This document shows, one piece after another, positions 17,814 to 26,386 of a DNA stretch of 64,000 bases. The notes under the pieces are model-generated. The model searched no databases. It was not told the origin of the DNA and worked only from the letters and a program-made list of their open reading frames with translations. The stretch's first letter is position 1. Each line of letters begins with the position of its first letter. A program made the position numbers and the translations under genes. Source of the DNA: Acidobacteriota bacterium (GTDB lineage Bacteria > Acidobacteriota > Terriglobia > Bryobacterales > Bryobacteraceae); contig JAKOTR010000102.1 of assembly GCA_029776225.1 (NCBI GenBank), forward strand, positions 1-64,000, in the 5' to 3' direction.

Positions 17814-20800
17814 TTACCAGGTAAGCCGCATGCTGAGCTGGGCGGTCCGGGCATCCTGGCCGGAGTTGTTCGTACTCAGGATTCCCTCCTGGCTGATGCT
17901 GACCGGGTTGCCGGGGGTGTTAAACACATTGAAGAAATCAATGTTGAACCGGCACTTCAGAACCTCTCCGATGTTGAAGTTCTTCACCAGCCCCGCGTCC
18001 ATCACCCACTGGCGGTTTGCAGGAAGATACTGCTGCCTCCAGGGGTGCAGGTTGTTGTTGTAGCCAACCTGCTGCGTGCTTCCGTCCTTCATCGTCACCC
18101 ACACGGTGTTGGTACCCTGCAGGTTCGAAGGATAGCCCGGGGTGTTGTGCGGGATCAGCGGCTGACCCGCCGGCTTGTAATCAGCCGGAACACCCATAAT
18201 GCCGTTGGGTTTCCCGTTGGCATCCACACTGTTGATCAAGTGCGACGGAATGTAGCCGTTCCACCACAGGTAGCCGGGCCGGCAGACGCCGCTGCGGCAG
18301 TCCTGGATGGGGTACTTGTAGCCGTAGATCTCGATGGGAGTGCCGGTGGGATAAATTCCCGTCGGCAGGCTGAAGTAGTTGCTGCGGATGGTCCCGATTC
18401 CGGAAATCTGCCATCCACCCACAATCTTGTCCAGCACGGAATTCGCGCTGCCAAGAAGCGGCTTGCCCTTGCCGAACGGCAGGTCCACCAGGAAGTTCCA
18501 TTTCACACGGTGCTTGGGAATCCCGGTGTCGCGCCGGTAGGTGAGGAAGCGGTTCCGCTTATCGAAATCCTCCGGAACTGCGCCGGGCAGGAAGTCGTGC
18601 ACGGAGCCGACCGAGCCCTGATTGGATAGCGTGGTGGCCAGGGTGTTGCCCACCACGTAGGCCAATTGAAACGCCACGCCCTTGTAATAACGCCGGTCGA
18701 TTTCAAACTCCATACCGCTGAAGTTGGAGTACCCGGTCTTGCGGAACTCGTTCAGCGTACCGAACGTGGTGTTATCGAAGGGCCTCATCGCCACGGGCGC
18801 ATACTCACCCGTCGGCTTGGGAACTCCCCGCGTGACATACCAGATGTAGTCCGTGGGGTTGTTGTTGTAGGCGTAGAACTGCTCCAGGTTTGCGCCGTGG
18901 TTGCCCACGTAGCGAACACGAGCCGCCGTGTACTGCATCACTTCCTTCTCAATGGTCAGGTTCCATTGATGCACACGGGACGTCGGCTGGTCAGGGCCGA
19001 AGTACTGCATGCCGCCGGAACCACGGGAAATTCCCTGGGGCTGGTCGAAGGTGATCACGTCGCGCGAGTTCACCCCGGCGATTACGTGGGGAGCACTGCG
19101 GATGGTCCAGTTCGGCAGCCCGTCAGGGGTCTGCGCGGCCGAGTTCATGTTGTACACGAAGTTGGCATTGAACGGGACGTTGCCGCGGTCGTAATCCATC
19201 CACCGGGTCTGGGGGATCGGATAGTACGACAGGCTGTAGCCGCCGCGCACGACAAACGCCTTCTTGCCATCACCCACACGGTAAGCGAAGCCCACGCGCG
19301 GTCCGAAGTCTCCCTTCGACCCGGTCATGAGCTCTTTGGGGAAACCTACGTCCTTCCAATAAGCGAACTTCGCGCCCAATTCCTGGTAGCGAGCCACCAC
19401 CGAAGGAACCGTGACGAGCTTGCTGTAAAGCGTGTCCAGGGGCTGGCCCAGCACGACGGACTTGGTGTTAGGATCATACGTCGCCAAGATATTGTCCTTT
19501 TCCGTAAGGACCGGCCAGTACTCCCAGCGCAGCCCGATATTCACCGTCAGGCGCGGCGTGACTTTGTAGGTGTCGTTGATGTACAGGGCATAATCGCGCT
19601 CGCGCAGGTTGTACCATCCGCGGTTCAACTGGTTTTGATAGTTGAGGACGCCGATGAACAGGTTCGCCAGTTCGTGGCCGGTCTTGCCCAGCGGAACCGG
19701 ATTGGTCGGCGTGCTCGCGACAGGATCGTACACCGACGTCGCAGCGCTCGAAGCGTTGTGAATGCCCTCGGCAAACCACTGCTGGGGAAGCTGGTTGGAC
19801 TGGTTGTAGCGGACGTGGAAGCCGAACTGGAGCTCGTGCTTGCCCACCAGCTTGGTGGCGTTGTCCTCGAGCACGATGTAAGCCGCCCGGTAGTTCTGTG
19901 GCGCATTGTTCCGGAAGGCGTAGTTGCTGATGCCCAGCGACTGGAACATCGGGAAGTACTGCGAATTGAACGGATTGGGAAGGCCCAGATACTCCTGCCA
20001 GGTCGAACCCGATGGGGGAGCGATCACGGGCGGTTCGTTGAAGTACTTGTTGTAGTAGCCGCTGACGTTCAGTTCATTGAAAAACGTCGGCGAGATGGTG
20101 CGCACGTAGTTGAACGACAGCGTCTTGGTCGGCGCCGAACCGTACGACCAGCCGGTTGCGTCGTTCAACATCGTCTGGTAGCTGAATGGAGTGCGGCTGT
20201 TGCTATTGTTCTGCGACCAGCGGACGTACACCTGGTCCCGTTCCGAAAAGTGGTGGTCGAAACGCATGGACAGGTTGTAACTGGCGCTCGTGCTCTTGAA
20301 TATGCCGTACCAGTTGCTCCTTACGAGCGGGTTGTCCGCGGTGGTCGGCTCCGGAGTGATGCTGAACAGGTATTTAGCCACTGGACTGAGCCTGCTCAGT
20401 GGGATCTTGTTCAACACCCCGCCGTCACTGAAGGGCACCCGCGCGTAATTCTCCTCCTTCGTCCCTGTGGACCACGGATCGTACAGCACCGGCCTGGTGC
20501 CATCGCTGAGCACCAGGTCGCTGAAATCCCCCTGGCGCATGGCCATAGTGGGCACCCCGAAGTTCTGGTTGGTTCCCTGGACGAGCCGGGCGCCCTCCCA
20601 GGCTACGAACCAAAAGGTCCGGTTGCGGCCATCGTAAATCTTCGGCAGGTAAACGGGACCGCCGCCCGACAGGCCGTACTCGTTTCGTATCAACTGCGGC
20701 GGCTTGTCGAAGTACTGCTCCCTCCTGCGGGCAACGCCAAACGCGCTGTTGCGGTGCGTTTCAAAGGCCGTGCCGTGGAACTCGTTCGTTCCGCTCTTGG

Positions 20801-21466
20801 TGGACATGACCAGCGTGACCGGCCTGCTGTACTTGGCCGAGGAGGCGTTGGTTTCCACCTTGAATTCCTGGATCGAATCGAGCATGCCCTGCATGGTGGC
20901 GTGGTTGCCCCAGCGGCGGTTGATGCTGGGCGCGCCGTCCAGCACAAATTCCATCGAGCCCTCGGGAGCCCCAAAAGCGCGAACGTTTTCGATTTCAGGG
21001 AGGGTCCCCAGAAGGATCTTCAAACCGCGACCGTTGATCGGCAGCTGCTCGACGCGCTCGCGTTCGAGCACGTGCGCCACAGTCGCGTTATCGACGGTGA
21101 CCACGGGCGTAACGTCGGTCACCTCTATGGTCGTGGTGGTCTCGCCTGGAACGAGCACCGGATCGATCACGACACTCTGTTGAACCTGAACCGTTAAGGC
21201 TGCCTCGTACTTCCTCATGCCGGGGAACTCAACCGACAGCTTGTATGAGCCGGGGATAACCCCAGGGAAGTAATAGCGGCCGGCCTCGTTGGTCCGTCCA
21301 GGAATGCTAACGTTGGTCCCCGTGTTGGTGAGCAACACCGGGGCATTAGGAATTACTGCACCACTCTGATCGCGGACGGTACCCGAAAGGTGCCCGTGCT
21401 GGCCTGCGGCCAGGCACACAGGCTCGTTAGGAGTACGGCCACGAGCAGAAGAACTAGAGACCTCAT
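17814..21466 (-). CDS. Oar-like TonB-dependent receptor with CarboxypepD_reg domain; frameshift in N-terminus
   Basis: About 1,216 residues. A carboxypeptidase-regulatory-like domain (SGTVRDQSGAVIPNA to VQVQQSVVIDP) precedes a plug with LPINGRG and LDGAPSINRR, then a very large barrel ending in SMRLTW. Such receptors import large substrates across the outer membrane using TonB energy. ATG 21466 has a near-perfect AAGGAG seven bases upstream and starts a clear signal peptide (MRSLVLLLVAVLLTSLC), but that frame differs from the main one. Inserting one base near plus-strand 21389-21391 would read ASTGTLSGTVRD and join them. The long frame alone would need a TTG start and lacks a signal peptide. 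It is divergent from a GntR regulator. Confidence 0.85.
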
Positions 21467-21602
21467 TCAACTTCTCCTTCGATCAATGTCTGGTTTGCTG
21501 TTGATGGCCAAACCGATCTTGTGTACCTTTGACGGTGGGCCGGGGAGGCGGACAGTCCGGGAGTGGTTAGGACCCCCGATCTGGCCGTGGCACTGGCCCA
21601 CA

Positions 21603-21632
21603 TTGACCTCTTAAGCAAAGACCTGTGATATT
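21603..21632 (+). promoter_or_regulatory. Candidate promoter of the GntR regulator gene
   Basis: TTGACC at 21603-21608, an 18-base spacer and an extended -10 (TGTGATATT, hexamer 21627-21632). Transcription would begin about 13 bases before ATG 21653, leaving a very short leader without a Shine-Dalgarno sequence. Confidence 0.45.
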
Positions 21633-21633
21633 A

Positions 21634-21649
21634 TCAGTTACAAAACTGA
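21634..21649. promoter_or_regulatory. Inverted repeat, possible GntR operator
   Basis: TCAGTT-ACAA-AACTGA is a perfect 6-base inverted repeat. It overlaps the predicted transcription start of the GntR gene and lies in the 186-base divergent region shared with the TonB receptor gene. It is a suitable position for autoregulation; the link to this regulator is inference. Confidence 0.4.
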
Positions 21650-21652
21650 ACC

Positions 21653-22402
21653 ATGTCAAGCGCCGCTTCTGGTGATAAATCAGCAACTTCGCTCTCCCAA
21701 AAGGCTTATTCCACGATCCGCACGCTGATTATGAAGGGGACCTACCCCCTCGGTACGACTCTGGTGCGCGGGGAACTGGCAAGCCAATTCGGCATGAGCA
21801 CTGTGCCGGTTGCGGAGGCTCTGGCCCGGTTGGAGGCGGAAGGTCTGGTCGAGAACCGGCCGCGCGTGGGCACGATTGTCAGAGTGCCGACGCCTGCCGA
21901 AATCCGCGGCCAGTGGGTGGTTCGGGAAGCGTTGGAAGTCCAGGCCGCCCGGATGTTTGCCCTGAGGGCCAACTCCGAGGAGCGCGCGAAGCTGTGGCGC
22001 CTGGCGGAGGAGTTCGATCTCGAGCAAGAGCGGCTCAGCGGTCAGGCGGATGCCGATCCGGAGGCTCTGTTTGAACACCGCTGCCGGCACATGCACCTGC
22101 ACCTTCAAGTAGCTGAGAGCGCGGGGCTGCCGGAGCTCCGGAAAGCGATCGAGATGAATCACGTCTTGCTGTTTCCCTGGATGCACAACCGGAAGCTGTA
22201 CGGCGGGACCCCGATGCCCAGCCGCTGGCATCGCGACCTTGTAGAGGTGCTCTGCCGCGGAAACGCGGAGGAGGCGGCAGAGGCGATGCGGCGCCACGTC
22301 AACGATCGTCTGGAGGTGCTCATGAGAAACCTCGAGGCGTTCCTGACGATCAACCTTGACCGCATGGGAAGGGTTCTCAGCGGCAAGGCGGTACGGCCGT
22401 GA
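21653..22402 (+). CDS. GntR-family transcriptional regulator (FadR/FCD type)
   Basis: A 249-residue protein. The N-terminal winged helix-turn-helix (about 15-80) includes YSTIRTLIMKGTYPLGTTLV, SQFGMSTVPVAEALARLEAEG and RPRVGTIV. An all-helical FCD ligand-binding domain (about 95-235) carries histidines in HRCRHMHLHL and RRHVNDRL that would bind a metal. FCD-type regulators usually sense small organic acids or sugar acids. Its position between the TonB receptor and the ADP-ribosylglycohydrolase-like gene suggests it controls both. Its stop overlaps the next start, so regulator and enzyme are translated together. Confidence 0.9.
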   Translation: MSSAASGDKSATSLSQKAYSTIRTLIMKGTYPLGTTLVRGELASQFGMSTVPVAEALARLEAEGLVENRPRVGTIVRVPTPAEIRGQWVVREALEVQAARMFALRANSEERAKLWRLAEEFDLEQERLSGQADADPEALFEHRCRHMHLHLQVAESAGLPELRKAIEMNHVLLFPWMHNRKLYGGTPMPSRWHRDLVEVLCRGNAEEAAEAMRRHVNDRLEVLMRNLEAFLTINLDRMGRVLSGKAVRP

Positions 22403-24000
22403 CCAGGAAAATCGCCGTTCTCACGTTGATAGCGCTATGTGTATCCGCCCGCCCGGCGCTCCCACAGTCTCAGGCCACCCTGAACCTTCCCAAAGACGAA
22501 TACATCGATCGTGTGCATGCCGCCTGGATGGGCCAGGTCCTCGGCATGCTGATGGGCTATCAGTTCGAGCACAAGCAAGGGGCAGTTGCCCCTGTGGACC
22601 GGTTGCCCGAAATCTTCCGCGGGCAGCGCCTCGACTTTGTGCCGCTCGACGACGACTGGTATTACGAGATCGTCGCGCTTCGCGCGTTTGAGAAGCACGG
22701 CATCGGGCTCACCGTCCGGCAGCTCGGTGAACAGTGGCTGGAAAACAAGGCCGGTTTCTGGTCGTGCAGCCGTGAGGCCCTCCGTTTACTGGAGCGGGGG
22801 ATTCAAGCCCCCGATACAGGACATCCCCGCTACAACCGCTCGTGGTTCACCATTGGCGCGCAGTTCAGCGCCGAGATCTACGGAATGGTGGCTCCGGGCA
22901 TGCCCAACCTGGCGGCGCGCCTCGGGAGGGAGATGGGCCATGTTCAGGGCTATGCGGAGGCTGCCGACGGTTCGGCGTTTGTCGCCGGGCTGTTGAGTCT
23001 GGCCTTTGCCGAAAACGACCCGAAGCAGGTGGTGCGGCAGGCGGCCCGGCTTATCGATCCAAGCTCTCCGTATCGCCAGGCGCTCGATCAAACCATAGCC
23101 ATGGCCGAGCGTGGGCGGCCCTACGGTGAGATCGCCCGGGAGATCCAGGACCGCTGGGGCGTGGAATACCAGACCACGAACAGCGCGGTGATCAACGGAG
23201 CGATAACCGCGCTGGCAGTGTGGTTCGGCGAAGGCGATTTTTCCCGGTCGGTAAACGTTGCTCTTCAGGCCGCCGACTTCACCGACGCGGACTGCAACGC
23301 AGCCACCGCCGCCGCCGTCGTGGGCGTGATGCACGGCATGCGGGCTCTGCCCCAAAAGCTCGTCGCCCAGTTCAACGATCGTGTGCGCGGCGACGAGCTG
23401 GCCGGCATCCGGATCACTCCTCCGCTGGATGAGAGCATGAGCGGACTGGCGCGGCGGACGGCCGCAATCGGAGAGAAATTCGTAGTCGCGAATGGAGGGG
23501 CGGTCGATGGCCGAGTGCTGCGGATCCGGCGGCAGTCGCCCGTGGCCTTGCCTCCGGAGCTTTTTCGCGTCTCCGACCTGATGCGGTACTGGAATCCTGC
23601 GTGGGAACTGATCGGCGCCGGGTTGGGCAACGAGGGTGACGAGCTGCGCCTCTCCAGAGGGTCGACCTATCTGGATGGAGATGTTCTGGTGACGTTTCCG
23701 CGGGACGAGATTCGCGGGGTGATGCTGCGGCGGACTCTGCGGTTGAGCGGAACGCCCAAGCTCTATCTGGAAGTGAGCGCCGAGGCGGGAAAGGCGTGGC
23801 ATCTGGAGATTTTTGCCGGGAACGATCGTATCTTGTCGCAACGCATCGTGGGCGCCAAAGGGGAGCGCGCGTGGCAACAGATTCAGGTTGGCCTTGAGCA
23901 GTATGCCGGGCAAGATCTGCAGCTACGCATTTACCAGCGGACTCTGGTTTTCGGCCGCCTGCCGAGCAAAGCGTTTTGGCGAAAAATCGAGGTTCAGTAG
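22399..24000 (+). CDS. Secreted ADP-ribosylglycohydrolase-like protein
   Basis: A 533-residue protein with a signal peptide (about 1-24, cleaved near ALPQSQ). An ADP-ribosylglycohydrolase (DraG/ARH-like) fold spans about residues 34-350, with acidic metal-site candidates D84-D85-D86 (LDDDWYYE) and TDADCNAATAAAVVG, where the family has a GDTD-type motif. A further C-terminal beta-rich region of about 150 residues follows. Relatives are metal-dependent N- or O-glycosidases. Export makes a carbohydrate or nucleoside substrate more likely than intracellular ADP-ribosylated protein. The GTG start overlaps the GntR stop by four bases. Confidence 0.82.
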   Translation: MTRKIAVLTLIALCVSARPALPQSQATLNLPKDEYIDRVHAAWMGQVLGMLMGYQFEHKQGAVAPVDRLPEIFRGQRLDFVPLDDDWYYEIVALRAFEKHGIGLTVRQLGEQWLENKAGFWSCSREALRLLERGIQAPDTGHPRYNRSWFTIGAQFSAEIYGMVAPGMPNLAARLGREMGHVQGYAEAADGSAFVAGLLSLAFAENDPKQVVRQAARLIDPSSPYRQALDQTIAMAERGRPYGEIAREIQDRWGVEYQTTNSAVINGAITALAVWFGEGDFSRSVNVALQAADFTDADCNAATAAAVVGVMHGMRALPQKLVAQFNDRVRGDELAGIRITPPLDESMSGLARRTAAIGEKFVVANGGAVDGRVLRIRRQSPVALPPELFRVSDLMRYWNPAWELIGAGLGNEGDELRLSRGSTYLDGDVLVTFPRDEIRGVMLRRTLRLSGTPKLYLEVSAEAGKAWHLEIFAGNDRILSQRIVGAKGERAWQQIQVGLEQYAGQDLQLRIYQRTLVFGRLPSKAFWRKIEVQ

Positions 24001-24070
24001 ATCCCCCGCCGGGGGCGTTCGCCTGGCCACCGGCGGCGGAATCCGGCTCACTCCCTCCGGAGATACGCGC

Positions 24071-24178
24071 TCAGAACTGAACGCGCAGACCGAGGCGCAC
24101 CAGCCGCGGCACGCTGTTTTCGGTGTTCACCTGGCCGAAGTTGGCGTTAACTGACTTGCGTCGACCAAGAGGATGGTT
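24071..24178 (-). pseudogene. C-terminal remnant of a second Oar-like TonB receptor
   Basis: Reading the minus strand gives NHPLG, then SVNANFGQVNTENSVPRLVR and LGLRVQF before a stop at 24071. This is the usual tail of large acidobacterial TonB receptors, ending in a BAM-type aromatic residue. The rest of the gene is absent; sequence to the right soon gives way to the nuclease-like gene. It is a deletion remnant next to the intact receptor module. Confidence 0.65.
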
Positions 24179-24273
24179 TACGCTTTCGGATACCAGACAC
24201 GAACGGCCTGTTGACCCCACACGCCCACGTACTCCAGTACCCGGCAGCGCAGGCGCCGCCTGTCATCGTGGAA

Positions 24274-25316
24274 TCATAATCCCGTTTTGTGGCCGGTCAC
24301 CAAAACTTTCAATCCTTCAATCCGGGGAAGGCCGGTTCGCCATCTTGCCCACTTAAACCCAAGAGTCTCGATACCGATCCGCCGTAGTGCGCTCTGAAGG
24401 TTAGGGCTGATACCGTCGGGAGTTACAAGAATCAACCGCGATCGTGGGTTCACGTTTGCACTGTGTAAGAGAAGCTGTCCTACTGCCGAATAAATACTCT
24501 GCCTGTCCGCCGAGGGTTTCACCTCAAAGAGTGAAGTGACCTTCCTCCCGTGGTAGACGTAGAGATCCCGAAGCTTGTCTTTACCGGTTGAGTAGCCTCG
24601 ACTGCGAAGCAGTTTCCGCAACTTCTCAACGATTGGACCATGGTCGCAAACCGCATTCACTTCGCGGTTGATCCTGTAGGTCTTAATACCCTCGAACTCC
24701 TTTCCAAGGGATTTGAGCTCAAATCTTGCTGAACCGGTGTGGCCGCTTCTTCCGGTCGATTGCCCATCCGAAAGATCGCGCGCGGCCAGAGCTTTGATTC
24801 GCTCCACTTCATAAACGAAAAACTGGATCTGCCGAAGGAATCTTGGAGAGCCGATTTCGGCAACCGCGGCGACCTCTGTCTCTCGGTCGCCATCCCAGAC
24901 TGTCAGGCGCTTCCCGTCGTAATTTGACCAGAACAACTCGGAACCGATGTTCTTTCGTCCCCCGCCGATCCGGCCTCGATGAGCAAGAAGAGTGCGCCCC
25001 TGCTCGTCAACCACAGCAATTCCACCAACACGCCGGTTAATTCCATGAGAGGAAGGTTTATCTCACAGGTAATCGGAACGGAGCCACGGCTAGGGTCCTT
25101 CGTTCCGAACGCATTCCAGTAGCGGTTTCCGGAAGGACGCGGAAGTAGCAAGTCAGATACCGAAGTCTTCCAGTCACAGTACCCGGACGTCCACGTTCTT
25201 GCCCCGGAACCCCAGGTTCGCACGCACCAGTTTTGCCCATGGTTTCGAAAGGCCGTGATGATTTTTTCTCGCACCTGCTCGATTTCGGCCGCTCGCTCCA
25301 AGACTTGGTATGCCAT
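24274..25316 (-). pseudogene. PD-(D/E)XK nuclease-like protein, split by a frameshift
   Basis: The 5' part starts at ATG 25316 with AGGAGAG upstream and reads MAYQVLERAAEIEQVREK to PITCEINLPL. The 3' part, in another frame, reads GINRRVGGIAVVDEQGRT and continues to a stop at 24274. Joining them near 25043-25056 (one base added) gives about 347 residues. The last 130 residues have the PD-(D/E)XK pattern: an HGPIVEKLRKLL helix, then D in LRDLYVY, E-V-K in LFEVKPS, and a following helix with Q (SAVGQLLLH). I do not recognise the N-terminal domain. Base composition is visibly less GC-rich than the flanking genes, consistent with transfer. Confidence 0.65.
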
Positions 25317-25479
25317 CGCACTCTCCTGTTTCAGGCGCTGCGTCCTGTGCTGATCAGGTTATTTGTGTACCGCATCGGGAGCACAATATCTTCAGATCTT
25401 CCTGTGGTTTTCAGAGATTTTCGCCGCTACGTCGAGGATGGCGTTATAACCGATGGGGCTCTTCTCATCGCACCGAAGG

Positions 25480-25592
25480 GCGAGTCTTGATCCTGCTGGG
25501 GCACACCAGCCTCAAGGTGACCGAGAAGCCCTACCCGCCCTGGGTGAAGACACGGCAGGAGCAGGTTGAGACCGAGCTAAGGAAAACTGGAG
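25480..25592 (+). pseudogene. Tyrosine recombinase (phage-type integrase) C-terminal remnant
   Basis: One frame reads RVLILLGHTSLKVTEKPYPP and WVKTRQEQVETELRK, closely matching the C-terminus of site-specific tyrosine recombinases: the LGH box and the catalytic Tyr, here in EKPY. The upstream catalytic Arg and core domain are missing, so it is not functional. It lies 100 bases from a partial duplicate of the tRNA-Ser 3' end, as expected for an integrase next to an attachment site. Confidence 0.65.
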
Positions 25593-25691
25593 CCGCGGTC
25601 CGATCCCGCATCTGCCGGAGGAAAGGGTACACAAAATGTGCACGGCAAGGCGGGTCTGGTTATCTGATTGATTCCAATAGTCTTTATTCTG

Positions 25692-25712
25692 TGGTGGTGA
25701 GGGTGGGATTCG
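25692..25712 (+). repeat. Partial duplicate of tRNA-Ser 3' end (candidate att site)
   Basis: Twenty of 21 bases match 26209-26229, the last 21 bases of the minus-strand tRNA-Ser gene including CCA, in the same orientation; 17 are continuous (GGTGAGGGTGGGATTCG). Integrative elements using tRNA genes leave such copies at their far end. Confidence 0.65.
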
Positions 25713-25867
25713 GAGTTTCGAAATCAGGTAACTTGCTAATTTTTCTTACCCGCCTGTTCCACCGATCCAACCCTCGCCACGGAGCGTTGCAACCAATTAC
25801 ACCCGAGGACCCTAGTCTGCACGGGGGCGACTGCTTGTTGGTTCGCCGGGCTTCGTGCCCCCTTCGG

Positions 25868-26104
25868 CTACTTTTCAAACAGAGCCTTTTTCATCTGCTT
25901 CACGATTCGATCGGCAACTTTACGCTGGCCGCCGCGTCGGAGTCCACCCCACCAGAGCGACCTGTCGCCAGCTTCACCTGCCCAGACCACCTGTTTGTCT
26001 TTCACGCTGATTAGCTGCACATTGCCTTCGTTCTTGTCCTTGCCGCCGAAGACAGAGTAGTACCACTTGTCATCGGCTTTGATCGAGGCTCCAGTCAAGG
26101 TCTA
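25868..26104 (-). pseudogene. 5'-truncated fragment of a small exported-type protein
   Basis: A frame of about 78 codons, with a stop (TAG) immediately upstream and only a TTG as possible start, reads IKADDKWYYSVFGGK, then NVQLISVKDKQVVWAGEAGD and RKVADRIVKQMKKALFEK. The sequence looks like the C-terminal half of a lipoprotein-type protein whose end has the 'VVWAGEAGD...GGQRKVADRIV' style; the family name is not known to me. The N-terminal part with its export signal is missing. It lies inside the 500-base segment bounded by the two tRNA-Ser-like sequences. Confidence 0.5.
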
Positions 26105-26208
26105 ATCTAATCAACTCAGATTGGATCCGTCTCGGCCCCCGCTTTTGGCGTGAAGCCCGGACTTCATGGCAAGCGTGGATGGCGCGGTCAATTGCCGGTG
26201 GGGCTGAC

Positions 26209-26298
26209 TGGCGGTGAGGGTGGGATTCGAACCCACGGACGGGTTGCCCCGTCAACGGTTTTCGAGACCGCCCGATTCAACCACTCTCGCACCTCACC
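26209..26298 (-). tRNA. tRNA-Ser (anticodon CGA)
   Basis: A 90-base class II tRNA with acceptor arms GGTGAGG/CCTCACC, anticodon loop CTCGAAA (anticodon CGA), a long variable arm (GTTGACGGGGCAACCCGTC region) and T loop GGTTCGAATCC. Discriminator G and CCA are encoded. A possible -10 (TATATT) lies at 26323-26328 on the minus strand. Its 3' end is partly duplicated at 25692-25712. Confidence 0.96.
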
Positions 26299-26386
26299 GC
26301 TTTTCGGATGGTCTTCTTTCTTAATATACCCTGAGCGGCGGCCGATGGGGGGCTCCCGGAATGGCGCCGCGAGATAAGCTATATCC

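Noticed and set aside
18666-21197. An 843-codon plus-strand frame opposite the TonB receptor gene
   Set aside because: Val/Arg/His-rich antisense translation without motifs, while the opposite strand gives a coherent receptor.
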